In this document: one piece after another, positions 43,451 to 52,160 of the stretch
Layout: each line of letters starts with the position of its first letter
Position numbering within the stretch: position 1 is the first letter of the stretch
Translations under genes and position numbers: made by a program
The notes under the pieces: generated by a model
What the model was told of the DNA's origin: nothing
The model's database searches: none
The model's input: the letters and a program-made list of their open reading frames with translations, nothing else
NCBI GenBank assembly: GCA_002471015.1
Contig: DKPB01000055.1
Span: forward strand, 67,061 to 131,060
Source of the DNA: Stenotrophomonas sp. UBA7346
GTDB taxonomy: Bacteria > Pseudomonadota > Gammaproteobacteria > Xanthomonadales > Xanthomonadaceae
DNA length: 64,000 bases
Reading direction: 5' to 3'

Positions 43451-44521
43451 ATGAATCCTGCGATCCAGCAACGCGTTGATCGCTTCTGCACGCGCTTCGG
43501 TGTGGAGCTGCCCATTCTTCTCGCGCCGATGGCCGGTGCCTGTCCGGTGTCCCTGTCCGCGGCCCTGGCCAATGCGGGCGGCATGGGTGCGATGGGGGCG
43601 GTACTGTCCACGCCGCTGCAGATCGGTCAGTGGATGGACGATTTCCGGCAGCAGGCAACCGGGCCGGCCCAGGTCAACGTATGGGTGCCGGATCCACCGC
43701 CGCAGCGTGATGCGGCCGCCGAAGCGGCGAGCCGGGGTTTCCTTTCGCAGTGGGGGCCGCCGGTGGATGTGTCGGCCGGTGATGCGGGCCCGGCGGATTT
43801 CGATGCCCAGTTCGATGCGCTTGTCGCGGCGCGTCCGGCGGTCGCCTCGACCATCATGGGCGTGCTGGCGCCCGCGCAGGTAAAGCGCCTCAAAGGTGCG
43901 GGCATCGCCTGGTTTGCATGTGCAACTACCCTGGACGAAGCACTGCAGGCACAGGCCGCTGGCGCCGATGTGGTGGTGGCGCAGGGTATGGAGGCGGGCG
44001 GCCATCGCGGTGCGTTTGATGCGGCTCAGGCCGAACGGCAGATGGTGGGCCTGTTCGCGCTGCTGCCACGCTTGGCGGACAAGCTGGAGGTGCCGGTGAT
44101 TGCCGCAGGCGGCATCGGCGACGGGCGGGGTGTTGCGGCGGCCCTGCTGTTGGGCGCCAGTGCCGTGCAGATTGGTACGGCGTTCCTGGCGGCGGAAGAA
44201 TCGGACATCGCCCCCGTCTGGCGACAAGCCTTGGCCGGTGCCGAACCGGAAGCGACCTGCGCCACCCGTGCCTTCAGTGGGCGCCTGGGGCGGGCGTTGG
44301 AGACGCCCTACGTGCGTGCTGCGGCCGCCGTTTCCGCACCCGTTCCACAGCCCTATCCGGTGCAGCGTGGCCTGACCGCCGCCATGCGCCGGCAGGCCGC
44401 GGCCGACAACCGGCTGGATGCCATGCAGGCATGGGCCGGGCAATCGGCGTGGATGGCGCGTTCCGCGCCGGCTGCCGAGCTGCTGGCCGCGATGTGGGGG
44501 CAGGCGAGGGCGCTGCTGTGA
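43451..44521 (+). CDS. Nitronate monooxygenase-family FMN enzyme
   Basis: 356 residues from ATG 43451 (GGAGG, 9-base spacer). TIM-barrel FMN protein: PILLAPMAGACPVSLSAALA, VVVAQGMEAGGHRGA (FMN and catalytic His region), VPVIAAGGIGDGRGVAAALL and LGASAVQIGTAFL are the NMO blocks. Oxidises nitronates such as propionate-3-nitronate to aldehydes or ketones. The stop overlaps the next gene's GTG start by GTGA. Confidence 0.9.
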   Translation: MNPAIQQRVDRFCTRFGVELPILLAPMAGACPVSLSAALANAGGMGAMGAVLSTPLQIGQWMDDFRQQATGPAQVNVWVPDPPPQRDAAAEAASRGFLSQWGPPVDVSAGDAGPADFDAQFDALVAARPAVASTIMGVLAPAQVKRLKGAGIAWFACATTLDEALQAQAAGADVVVAQGMEAGGHRGAFDAAQAERQMVGLFALLPRLADKLEVPVIAAGGIGDGRGVAAALLLGASAVQIGTAFLAAEESDIAPVWRQALAGAEPEATCATRAFSGRLGRALETPYVRAAAAVSAPVPQPYPVQRGLTAAMRRQAAADNRLDAMQAWAGQSAWMARSAPAAELLAAMWGQARALL

Positions 44522-45324
44522 CCTACCTGAGCTGCAATGGCCAGCCCATGGAGTCCGCGCTGATGCCAACGCTGCTGGTCAATTACGGCCATTTCACCTC
44601 GCTGCAGGTGCGCGCCGGGGCGGTGCAGGGCTGGGACCTGCACCTGCAGCGCTTACAGCAAGGCTCGCGCGAACTGTTCGGCACCGAGCTGGATGCGCGG
44701 CAATTGCAGGGCTGGTTGCAGCAGGCCCTGCAGGCGTTCGCGCTGGAAGATGCGTCGCTGCGGATCACCGTGTTTTCGCGTCAGTTCGATTTCCGCCAGC
44801 CCCTGCAGCCGGTGCCGCTGGACGTCCTGATCGGCCTGACGCCACCGGCAACCATGCCGACCACTGCGCGCGCAGTGCTGCCGGTGGTGTACCAGCGCGA
44901 GCTGCCGCACCTCAAGCACGTGGGCACCTTTCCCCTGTTCCATCTGCGCCGTGAGGCCATGCGGCAGGGTTTTGATGATGCGCTGCTGGTGGATGCCGAT
45001 GGCCGGGTCTGTGAAGGCAGCACCTGGAACCTGGCGTTCTGGGATGGCGCACAGGTGGTGTGGCCACAGGCCGACGCATTGCGCGGTACGGCCGAGCAGT
45101 TGCTGGTCCGCAGCCTGGATGGCCTGGGGCAGGTTCAGCTGCAGCGTCCGGTAAGCCTGGAGGCCTTGCCCGGGTTCACTGGTGCGGTGGCCTGCAACGC
45201 GACCGGGCTGTGGCCCCTGGGCCGGATCGGCGGGCAGGTGTTCGAGCAGTCCGATGCCTTGCTGCGGCTATTGCGGCAGGCGCTGACCCTGACGCCGTGG
45301 CGCCTGCCTGGCCAATCCCGGTAA
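44518..45324 (+). CDS. pabC: Class IV aminotransferase, probable aminodeoxychorismate lyase
   Basis: 268 residues starting at GTG 44518, which overlaps the preceding stop as GTGA. PLP fold type IV: HLQRLQQGSRELFG near the N-terminus, the Schiff-base Lys in LPHLKHVGTFPLF, and DDALLVDADGRVCEGSTWN around the PLP-binding Glu. PabC makes p-aminobenzoate for folate. Branched-chain or D-amino-acid aminotransferase relatives are possible alternatives, but small size and ending favour PabC-like. Confidence 0.75.
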   Translation: MTYLSCNGQPMESALMPTLLVNYGHFTSLQVRAGAVQGWDLHLQRLQQGSRELFGTELDARQLQGWLQQALQAFALEDASLRITVFSRQFDFRQPLQPVPLDVLIGLTPPATMPTTARAVLPVVYQRELPHLKHVGTFPLFHLRREAMRQGFDDALLVDADGRVCEGSTWNLAFWDGAQVVWPQADALRGTAEQLLVRSLDGLGQVQLQRPVSLEALPGFTGAVACNATGLWPLGRIGGQVFEQSDALLRLLRQALTLTPWRLPGQSR

Positions 45325-45468
45325 CTCTGGCGTAAGCCGTGCAGCCCTGATGTCAGCATCGAGGGGTTTTCGGGCACTCACATGCTGCAGCCGAGTTGGT
45401 ATCAGCAAGTCATGAGACTTTCGGGCGCCCAGCTTTGCGGCCTACGCCGTTCCTGCCGTGGGGTGGGG

Positions 45469-45497
45469 TTGGAATACGGGCAGGGCGCCGCTATAAT
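45469..45497 (+). promoter_or_regulatory. Sigma-70 promoter of the rpsP operon
   Basis: -35 TTGGAA (45469-45474), 17-bp spacer, and a perfect -10 TATAAT (45492-45497), 52 bases before the rpsP start. Confidence 0.85.
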
Positions 45498-45549
45498 CGC
45501 CAGCTTACCGCGCCATCCTGGCGACTGGGCAACATAGGAAAACACCACC

Positions 45550-45810
45550 ATGGTCAAGATTCGACTGACCCGCGGCGGCGCCAAGAAGCGTCCGTTCTAC
45601 CACATCATCGTTACCGACGTCCGTAGCGCCCGCGACGGCCGCAACATCGAGCGCGTCGGCTACTACAACCCGGTTGCCCAGGGCGCTGAACAGCGCGTTG
45701 TGCTGGACGTTGCCGCTGTCGACAAGTGGGTTGCCAACGGCGCTCAGCTGACCGACAAGGTTCGCAACCTGTACAAGGAAGCGACCAAGGCCCAGGCCAC
45801 CGCGGCCTGA
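45550..45810 (+). CDS. rpsP: 30S ribosomal protein S16
   Basis: 86 residues: MVKIRLTRGGAKKRPFYHII then VTDVRSARDGR, and VGYYNPVAQG as in all S16. First gene of the rpsP-rimM-trmD-rplS cluster. Confidence 0.98.
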   Translation: MVKIRLTRGGAKKRPFYHIIVTDVRSARDGRNIERVGYYNPVAQGAEQRVVLDVAAVDKWVANGAQLTDKVRNLYKEATKAQATAA

Positions 45811-45817
45811 TCCTGGC

Positions 45818-45839
45818 GGGCCGCGCGCAAGCGCGGCCC
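45818..45839 (+). terminator. Hairpin between rpsP and rimM
   Basis: 9-bp perfect stem GGGCCGCGC / GCGCGGCCC with a GCAA loop but no T tract, nine bases before rimM. More likely a processing or attenuation hairpin that lowers rimM/trmD output relative to rpsP than a full terminator. Confidence 0.6.
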
Positions 45840-45848
45840 GACTGCTAT

Positions 45849-46364
45849 ATGAAGAAAGATATCGAGCGCCGGATCCTGCTGGGCAGGGTTGCCGGCGTTT
45901 TTGGTGTGCGCGGCGAAATCAAGCTCGAGTCCTGGACCGAGCCCCGTTCCGCCATTTTCAAATACCAGCCGTGGATCCTGCGTACCCCCGCGGGGCAGGA
46001 GTCCGAGCTGACCGGCGTGCGTGGCCGGGATTCGGGCAAGACGCTGGTTGCGACCTTCCCGGGCGTGACCGATCGCGATGTGGCCGAGGCCATGCGTGGC
46101 ACCGAGATCTACGTTGCCCGCAGCGCGCTGCCGCCGCCGAGCGCGGACGAGTATTACTGGGTGGATCTGGAAGGCCTGGACGTGCACACCGTCGAGGGCG
46201 TCAAGCTGGGCCAGGTGTCGCATCTGTTCAATACCGGCTCCAACGACGTGCTGGTAGTGCGCGGTGACCGCGAGCGGATGGTGCCGTTCGTGATGGACGA
46301 TTTCATCAAGTCGGTGGATTTCGACGCCAACCTGATCGTGGTTGATTGGGATCCGGAGTTCTGA
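45849..46364 (+). CDS. rimM: Ribosome maturation factor RimM
   Basis: 171 residues from ATG 45849. N-terminal RimM domain (LLGRVAGVFGVRGEIKLESW) and C-terminal PRC-barrel (DEYYWVDLEGLDVHTVEG; MVPFVMDDFIKSVDFD). Acts in 30S head assembly with S19. Confidence 0.96.
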   Translation: MKKDIERRILLGRVAGVFGVRGEIKLESWTEPRSAIFKYQPWILRTPAGQESELTGVRGRDSGKTLVATFPGVTDRDVAEAMRGTEIYVARSALPPPSADEYYWVDLEGLDVHTVEGVKLGQVSHLFNTGSNDVLVVRGDRERMVPFVMDDFIKSVDFDANLIVVDWDPEF

Positions 46365-46371
46365 AGGTGCA

Positions 46372-46549
46372 GGGATTCGGAGGTCGGGATTCGGGATTAG
46401 CGAGCGGAGGGCGGGCAGTGTTGCCTTTGCGCTGCTGGCCTTTGAGCCCGCATCGCGCGAACGTTGTTTTCGTCTTTTGCGCACCCCGGCGCTGAGCGGC
46501 CACCGAGTAGCCTGCGTTTCCTAATCTCCAATCCCGACTACCCAATCCC
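46372..46549. repeat. 178-bp MITE-like element with 29-bp inverted ends, inserted between rimM and trmD
   Basis: Left end 46372-46400 (GGGATTCGGAGGTCGGGATT, then CGGGATTAG) and right end 46521-46549 are inverse complements at 24 of 29 bases. The inside, 46401-46520, has no supported gene. It starts 7 bases after the rimM stop and ends 7 bases before the trmD ATG. The GGGATT-rich ends are of a kind dispersed in Xanthomonadaceae genomes. Confidence 0.75.
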
Positions 46550-46556
46550 AACCACA

Positions 46557-47336
46557 ATGCGCATCGACGTCATCAGCCTGTTCCCCGAGTTCCTTGCCCA
46601 ATCGGCCGCGCTGGGCGTGGTTGGTCGCGCGCAGGAGCGGGGATTGCTGGAACTGCACGGCTGGAACCCGCGTGACTATGCCGAGGGCAATTACCGGCGG
46701 GTGGACGACCGTCCGTTCGGCGGTGGCCCGGGCATGGTGATGCTGATCGAGCCGCTGCGGGCAGCCCTGGCGGCGGCGCGTGCGGCCGATCCGACCCCGG
46801 CGCCGCTGATCTACCTCAGCCCGCAGGGCCGGCCGCTGGACCAGGCCAAGGTGCGCGAGCTGGCGGCCTTGCCGCGGATGATCCTGCTCTGTGGCCGCTA
46901 TGAAGGCGTGGACGAGCGCTTCCTGGCGGGCGAGGTGGACGAGGAGATATCCATCGGTGACTACGTGCTGTCCGGCGGTGAGCTGGGTGCGGCGGTGATC
47001 ATCGATGCGGTCACCCGCCTGCAGGACGGTGCCTTGAACGACGCCGAATCGGCGGTGCAGGACAGTTTTGAAGGCGACGGTCTGCTGGACTGCCCGCATT
47101 ACAGCCACCCGGCCAGCCATGCACTGGGCGAGGTGCCGGACGTGCTGCGCTCCGGTAACCATGCCGCCATTGCCGCCTGGCGACGCCAGCAGTCCCTGCT
47201 GCGTACCGCCCTGCGGCGCCCGGACCTGCTGGACGAGGCGGACCTGAACAAGGCCGACCGCAAGCTGCTGGCGCAGGCCCGCGCCGCCCTGGCAATAGAA
47301 AATTCAGCAGATACTGGCGCCGAGGGCGCGCAGTAG
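46557..47336 (+). CDS. trmD: tRNA (guanine-N1)-methyltransferase TrmD
   Basis: 259 residues from ATG 46557 (MRIDVISLFPEFLAQSAALG). SPOUT trefoil-knot SAM site: LIYLSPQGRPLDQAKV, LCGRYEGVDERF, and EISIGDYVLSGGELGA. Methylates G37 of tRNAs reading CUN, CCN and CGG. An upstream extension lies within the repeat element and is not protein-like. Confidence 0.97.
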   Translation: MRIDVISLFPEFLAQSAALGVVGRAQERGLLELHGWNPRDYAEGNYRRVDDRPFGGGPGMVMLIEPLRAALAAARAADPTPAPLIYLSPQGRPLDQAKVRELAALPRMILLCGRYEGVDERFLAGEVDEEISIGDYVLSGGELGAAVIIDAVTRLQDGALNDAESAVQDSFEGDGLLDCPHYSHPASHALGEVPDVLRSGNHAAIAAWRRQQSLLRTALRRPDLLDEADLNKADRKLLAQARAALAIENSADTGAEGAQ

Positions 47337-47469
47337 GTTAGAATTGCGGATTCCCGTTGGCTGAATGGCCTTTGTGGACAGAACAACAAACGTGCAGCGC
47401 AATCCGGTGACTGCATGAGCCCAGGTTGTCGAATACGACACGCCCACCCCGAACAATCGGTGTAACCCA

Positions 47470-47877
47470 ATGAGCAAGCTGAACAAGTCCATCGTCGCGG
47501 AATTCGAATCCGCCCAGATCACCCGCGAACTGCCGAAGTTCAGCCAGGGTGACACCGTCGTGGTGAACGTGAAGGTCAAGGAAGGCAACCGTGAGCGCGT
47601 GCAGGCATACGAAGGCGTCGTCATCGGCACCAAGAATGCTGGCCTGAACTCCGCTTTCACCGTGCGCAAGATCTCGCACGGCTACGGCGTCGAGCGCGTC
47701 TTCCAGACCCACAGCGCCATCATCGACTCGGTCGAAGTGAAGCGCCGCGGTAAGGTTCGCGCCGGTAAGCTGTACTACCTGCGTGGCTTGGAAGGCAAGG
47801 CTGCCCGCATCAAGGAAGACCTGGCTGCTGCCCAGCAGGCCAAGGCTGCTCGCCTGGCTGCCAAGGCCGCCGAGTAA
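47470..47877 (+). CDS. rplS: 50S ribosomal protein L19
   Basis: 135 residues: DTVVVNVKVKEGNRERVQAY, then EGVVIGTKN and FTVRKISHGYGVERVF, TVxSPxxxSIEVKRRGKVRR-type region (SAIIDSVEVKRRGKVRAGKL). Ends in an Ala/Lys-rich tail. The 133-base gap from trmD is a likely leader. Confidence 0.98.
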   Translation: MSKLNKSIVAEFESAQITRELPKFSQGDTVVVNVKVKEGNRERVQAYEGVVIGTKNAGLNSAFTVRKISHGYGVERVFQTHSAIIDSVEVKRRGKVRAGKLYYLRGLEGKAARIKEDLAAAQQAKAARLAAKAAE

Positions 47878-47908
47878 TCCCGCCAACAGGCCCCGCCTGT
47901 TTGCAGCA

Positions 47909-47932
47909 ACGGCCACCTTCGGGTGGCCGTTT
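47909..47932 (+). terminator. Terminator of the rpsP operon
   Basis: 9-bp perfect stem ACGGCCACC / GGTGGCCGT with a TTCG tetraloop, followed by TTGCGTT, 31 bases after rplS. The T tract is weak. Confidence 0.7.
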
Positions 47933-47983
47933 GCGTTAGTGGGCTTGGGTGGCGTGAAGGTTGGAAGTCGGGGAGGTTTTGAG

Positions 47984-48088
47984 GCTCAGAAGCTCAGAAG
48001 CTCAGGGGCTCAGAAGCTCAAGGACTCAGAAGCCTAGAAAGCCTAGAAGCCTAGAAGCCTAGAAGCCTAGAAGCCTAGAAGCCTAGAA
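47984..48088. repeat. 8-bp minisatellite: GCTCAGAA units passing into GCCTAGAA units
   Basis: The left half is built of imperfect GCTCAGAA units. From 48032 there are seven GCCTAGAA units, six of them consecutive and exact. The two unit types differ by two bases, so the array evolved by slippage. It lies in the rplS/MFS intergenic region and shows no protein frame. Confidence 0.88.
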
Positions 48089-48091
48089 GCC

Positions 48092-48273
48092 CCCTCATCC
48101 GCCCTCCGGGCACCTTCTCCCGCAAGCGGGAGAAGGGACAGCTAGGGTTTCTTGGCGCCTGATGGCTGGCCGCTCAGAGCGCAAGCCGGAGAGCCGGTAG
48201 AACCTCAGTAGCAGCAATGCCTGCCTTCCCTTCTCCCGCTTGCGGGAGAAGGTGCCCGGAGGGCGGATGAGGG
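48092..48273. repeat. REP doublet with 46-bp perfect inverted arms
   Basis: Arms 48092-48137 and 48228-48273 are perfect inverse complements over 46 bp, with a 90-bp spacer. Each arm itself contains a hairpin (CCTTCTCCCGC-AAGC-type stem with GCGGGAGAAGG) plus GCCCTCCGGGC. It is the same REP family as at 17756. It lies downstream of rplS and downstream of the converging MFS gene. Confidence 0.9.
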
Positions 48274-48308
48274 CGTTTTTGATCCTTGGCTTCCCGCCGT
48301 ATAGCCAC

Positions 48309-50108
48309 TCAGCGGAAATGCGCCTCGATCTGCTCCAGCGTCTTGCCCTTGGTCTCCGGCAGCCAGAACGCGGCAATCAGGAAGAAGGCAAACGTACACG
48401 CCGCCCAGAACAGGAACATGCTGGCGTAGCCGTAGTGGCCCACCGTTGGCAGGAACACCGCAGCGATCGTGGTCGATACGAACTGGTTGATCAGCAACGC
48501 GATGCTCATGCCGTTCGAGCGGATGCGGTTCGGCATCAGCTCCGACAAGGCCAACCACACGCACACGCCAGGGCCCACCGCGAAGAACGCCACGAACACC
48601 AGGATGCAGGCCGCTACCGCCCAGCCATGGGAAGCCGGCGGCACTGCGCCGATCCAGGCCTGCTCAATGCGCAGCGGCGCATCGGCGGCCGCGCTCGGGT
48701 CCGGGAACGGATTCAGATGCAGGCTGCGGAAGAAACGCCCGATCACACTGTCAGCACGCACCGTACCGGAGCGCTCGATCAACAGCTGCTGATCACTGGG
48801 ATTGTCGCTGCGCAGCGAACGCACATCGCTGAAGCCGCCATAGCTCCACGACACCGTCAGCTGCGACGGTTGCCCATCGCGATTGCGGGTGCCGGCGAGC
48901 TGGTGCCATTGCGCCGCGTCCAGCTGCAACTGCAGGCCATCGGCCTGCACCGCGCGCTGCAATACCTGCTGCACATCGGCGCGGCCCTGCTCGGCCTTGA
49001 AGAACAGCATCGCTGCCGCCAGCAGCGCAAGGCAGATGCCGCCACTGCCGATCATCAGCAGGAACTTGCGGCCCTTGCGATCCACCAGGAACAGCGCCAC
49101 CAGGGTCATGATCACGTTGAGCAGCTTGATCGCCACATCCGCGCCGTTCGCAGCTGCACCCGGCAGACCGGCTTGATTGAGGATGTTGACCGCGTAAGCG
49201 AGGATCGAGTTGATGCCGGTGGCCTGGGTGAAGGCCAGCACCAGGCAGGCCAGCACGAACGGCACCATATAGCGGCGGCTGAAAAGCCGATCGCGGTCGC
49301 CTTCGGCCTTCGCGATGACTGGATTCTGGATCTGCGCCAGCGTGGCTTCCACCTGCGACGGCGGCAGCGTGGCCTGCAGGCCGCGGCGCGCGGCATCGAT
49401 GCGACCGCGACGTGCCAACCAACGCGGTGATTCGTTGAGCCAGAACAGGCCGATGCAGAACACCACGCCCGGCAACAGGCAGGTCCAGAAAATCGTACGC
49501 CAGGCCTGGTCCTTCACCGCGAACAGGTGTTGCGCCTGCTGCACCAGTGGCAGGTTGCGCACCGACTCGGTTGCTGCATCCACCGAATGCGCCTGGTACA
49601 GGCCAATCAAGGCGGCCAGCACCAGCCCAACCGTCAGCAGCAGCTGGAACATCGCTGCGCCGCGACCGCGCCGTTCCGGTCCCAGCACTTCGGCCAGAAA
49701 CAGCGGCACCACCACGCCGATCAGACCGCCGCTGATGCCTTGCAGCAGGCGCCCGAGCAGCAGTGGCGTATAGCCGGAGGCCAACGCCATGATCGGGATG
49801 CTGGCGGTGAACAGCAGGCCGGCCAGCAGCATCGCGCCACGGCGGCCGATCAGGTCGGCGATCATGCCGGCGAACAGCGACGACAACACGCTGCCCAGCA
49901 GCACCGCGGCAACCACGAAGCCCATCTGCTGGCTGCTCAGCTGCCACGCGTGACTGGCGGTGGCTTCCAGATAGGGCAGGGCGCCGGCAATGATGCCGAT
50001 GTCGATGCCGTACAGCAGGCCGCCCAGACCGGCGATGAAAAGGAGATAGCGCACGGGCCAACGCGGCGCGGCGTCGCTGGCGGGCACGGTAAAAGTGGTG
50101 TCGGTCAT
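48309..50108 (-). CDS. Sugar-porter MFS permease with enlarged periplasmic loop, probable GalNAc uptake
   Basis: 599 residues, 12 TM helices of the sugar-porter branch: GLGGLLYGIDIGIIAGALPY, DLIGRRGAMLLAG, LNESPRWLARRGR, and the C-terminal WLPETKGKTLEQIEAHF (PETKG). Between TM9 and TM10 (about residues 370-488) there is a hydrophilic insertion of roughly 110 residues, making it far larger than XylE (491). It is last of the minus-strand amino-sugar operon, separated from nagA by a SMAG pair. It fits the AgaP permease slot of GalNAc pathways. Confidence 0.85.
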   Translation of the reverse strand: MTDTTFTVPASDAAPRWPVRYLLFIAGLGGLLYGIDIGIIAGALPYLEATASHAWQLSSQQMGFVVAAVLLGSVLSSLFAGMIADLIGRRGAMLLAGLLFTASIPIMALASGYTPLLLGRLLQGISGGLIGVVVPLFLAEVLGPERRGRGAAMFQLLLTVGLVLAALIGLYQAHSVDAATESVRNLPLVQQAQHLFAVKDQAWRTIFWTCLLPGVVFCIGLFWLNESPRWLARRGRIDAARRGLQATLPPSQVEATLAQIQNPVIAKAEGDRDRLFSRRYMVPFVLACLVLAFTQATGINSILAYAVNILNQAGLPGAAANGADVAIKLLNVIMTLVALFLVDRKGRKFLLMIGSGGICLALLAAAMLFFKAEQGRADVQQVLQRAVQADGLQLQLDAAQWHQLAGTRNRDGQPSQLTVSWSYGGFSDVRSLRSDNPSDQQLLIERSGTVRADSVIGRFFRSLHLNPFPDPSAAADAPLRIEQAWIGAVPPASHGWAVAACILVFVAFFAVGPGVCVWLALSELMPNRIRSNGMSIALLINQFVSTTIAAVFLPTVGHYGYASMFLFWAACTFAFFLIAAFWLPETKGKTLEQIEAHFR

Positions 50109-50133
50109 CGGCGCGTTCCTGGGGCAAGATTTT

Positions 50134-50232
50134 GTAGTGCCGAGCCATGCTCGGCTTGCCGCGCGGATGCGCGGCGTGTTCCGGTGATACGGCTATCGGA
50201 ACGGAAGGCTGCCGAGCATGGCTCGGCACTAC
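50134..50232. repeat. Inverted SMAG pair
   Basis: Outer palindromes at 50134-50155 (GTAGTGCCGAGC then CATGCTCGGC) and 50211-50232 are inversely oriented, about 55 bases apart. They occupy the gap between the MFS and deacetylase genes and could fold into one long hairpin that separates expression of the two. Confidence 0.85.
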
Positions 50233-50242
50233 ATGGGGCGGG

Positions 50243-51355
50243 CTAGTTTGGGTCGACCGGGTGGCCGGCTATCCATACCTGCTGCAACTTCAATTGCGGG
50301 TCCAGCACCACCATGTCCGCGCGCAGGCCCGGCGCGATGCGGCCGCGGTCTTCCAGGCCCAAGTAGTCGGCCTGGATGGTGGAAACACGTTGCGAGGCGT
50401 CGGCCAGGTCCAGGCCGACATCGACCAGATTGCGCAGCGCCTGGTCCATGGTCAGCGCGCTGCCGGCCAGCGAGCCGGTGGAGAGCCGCACGCAGCCCAT
50501 GCACTTGTGCACGCGCTGCTCGCCCAGCGCGTATTCGCCATCGGGCATGCCGGTGGCGGCAGTGGCATCGGTGACCGCATACAGGCGCGGGATCGCGCGC
50601 ACGGCCATGCGGATGGCACCGCGATGCACATGCTGCAGGTCGGGAATCAGTTCGGCGTATTCGGCATGCGCCAATGCCGCCGCAGCGATGCCTGGCTTGT
50701 AGTGATCGACGCCGGTCATGCCGTTGAACAGATGGGTGAAGCCGACGGCGCCAGCCTGCAAGGCGGCGACTGCATCGTCGTATGTACCTGCACTGTGGCC
50801 GATCTGCACGCGGATGCCCATCGCAGCCAGGGCCGGGATCAAGGCGGTGTGCTGGCCAATCTCCGGTGCGATGGTCAGCACCTTGATAGGTGCCAATGCG
50901 TGCAGGTGCTGCACCGACTCAAGGGTTGCCTCCAGGGTGCGTGGCGGCTGCGCGCCCAGCCGTTGCGGGCTGATGAAGGGACCTTCCAGATGCACGCCGA
51001 TGATCTGCGCGGCATCCGCATCCGGCGTCGCCATCACCTGCGCTACACCGCGCAGGGCGTTCTCGATCTCGGCGTACTCGGCGGTCATTGTGGTGCCGAG
51101 CAGGGTGGTGGTGCCGTAGCGGGCATGGGTGTGGGCGATGCGGCGGGCGACCTCGCCGCCCTGCATCAGGTCCACACCCGCCGCGCCATGCACATGCAGG
51201 TCGATGAAGCCGGGCAGGATGATGGGCAGGTCGCCGCCGTCGCCCGCGTGGTCTGCCACCTCCAGCGTGCGCAGCTGCTGGTCGAAGTGGACGTGGCCGC
51301 GGCGCCAGCCCAAGGGAGTGAGAATGCGGCCGAACAGGCTGCGGATAGCGGTCAT
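50243..51355 (-). CDS. nagA: N-acetylhexosamine-6-phosphate deacetylase (NagA/AgaA-type)
   Basis: 370 residues. Amidohydrolase TIM barrel: metal motif PGFIDLHVHGAAG, the EGPF Glu in GVHLEGPFISP, HSAGTYDDA, THLFNGM and VTDATAATGMPDG. Removes acetate from GlcNAc-6-P or GalNAc-6-P; the surrounding agaS and GatZ-like genes favour GalNAc-6-P. The start overlaps the DeoR stop as ATGA. Confidence 0.9.
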   Translation of the reverse strand: MTAIRSLFGRILTPLGWRRGHVHFDQQLRTLEVADHAGDGGDLPIILPGFIDLHVHGAAGVDLMQGGEVARRIAHTHARYGTTTLLGTTMTAEYAEIENALRGVAQVMATPDADAAQIIGVHLEGPFISPQRLGAQPPRTLEATLESVQHLHALAPIKVLTIAPEIGQHTALIPALAAMGIRVQIGHSAGTYDDAVAALQAGAVGFTHLFNGMTGVDHYKPGIAAAALAHAEYAELIPDLQHVHRGAIRMAVRAIPRLYAVTDATAATGMPDGEYALGEQRVHKCMGCVRLSTGSLAGSALTMDQALRNLVDVGLDLADASQRVSTIQADYLGLEDRGRIAPGLRADMVVLDPQLKLQQVWIAGHPVDPN

Positions 51356-52128
51356 AGCGGTGGCTCGGCGGTGATCACTTCGATGCCCTGGCGCTGCAGT
51401 CCCTCGCGGGTGGCATCGTCGATGCCGGTATCGGTGATGATGGCGTGGATCTGGTCGAGGCGGGCGATGCGGTGCAGGCTGACCCGGCCAAATTTCGAGG
51501 CGTCGGTCAGCACCACGATACGCCTTGCGCGCTCGACCATGCGGTGATTGAGGCGGGCTTCGGCTTCGTCATGGGTGGTCAGGCCGAACTGCAGGTCCAG
51601 ACCATCCACGCCAAGGAACAAGGTGTCGAAGCTGTAGGAGGTAAGGCTGGCTTCGGCCTGGCTGCCCTGCAGCGACAGCGACTGCTTGCGCAGCAGACCG
51701 CCGGTCAGCAGTACGTTGACCGCCGGTGCGTTGGCCAGTTCCCAGGCAATGTTCAAGCCATTGGTCATCACCGTGACATCGCGGTGGTCGCGCAGATGCC
51801 GGGCCAGGGTCATGGTGGTGGAGCCGGAGTCGATGATGATGTTGTCGCCGGGTTGCACCAGCTGCGCGGCGCGCATGCCGATGGATTCCTTCAGCGACAG
51901 GTTCAGCGCATCTTTCTCGTGGATGTCCTGTTCCTGCGGCGGCATCCGCACCAGCGTCGCGCCACCGTGGGTGCGCGTGGCCAGGCCCTGCGCCTCGAAA
52001 TGGCCCAGGTCGGTACGGATGGTCACCGCCGACACCCCGAACTGTTCAACCAGTTCGGCAACCTGCACCGAGCCTTGGTCGATCAGGCGTTGCAGGATCT
52101 GCTGTCGGCGGGGACGGGTATTGCGCAT
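51352..52128 (-). CDS. agaR: DeoR-family repressor of the amino-sugar locus (AgaR-like)
   Basis: 258 residues from ATG 52128. DeoR HTH (RRQQILQRLIDQGSVQVAEL, FGVSAVTIRTDLGHFEAQGL) and sugar-phosphate-binding DeoRC domain (IIIDSGSTTMTLARHL; LTGGLLRKQSLSLQGSQAE). DeoR proteins release DNA on binding a phosphorylated sugar, here probably GalN-6-P or tagatose-6-P. The CTTTCG-rich region at 55.6-55.85 kb is the likely operator cluster. Lies between agaZ-like and nagA in one operon. Confidence 0.85.
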   Translation of the reverse strand: MRNTRPRRQQILQRLIDQGSVQVAELVEQFGVSAVTIRTDLGHFEAQGLATRTHGGATLVRMPPQEQDIHEKDALNLSLKESIGMRAAQLVQPGDNIIIDSGSTTMTLARHLRDHRDVTVMTNGLNIAWELANAPAVNVLLTGGLLRKQSLSLQGSQAEASLTSYSFDTLFLGVDGLDLQFGLTTHDEAEARLNHRMVERARRIVVLTDASKFGRVSLHRIARLDQIHAIITDTGIDDATREGLQRQGIEVITAEPPL

Positions 52129-52160
52129 GGTCAGCTCTCGTGTGCGTTTGAAAGCGGAGA

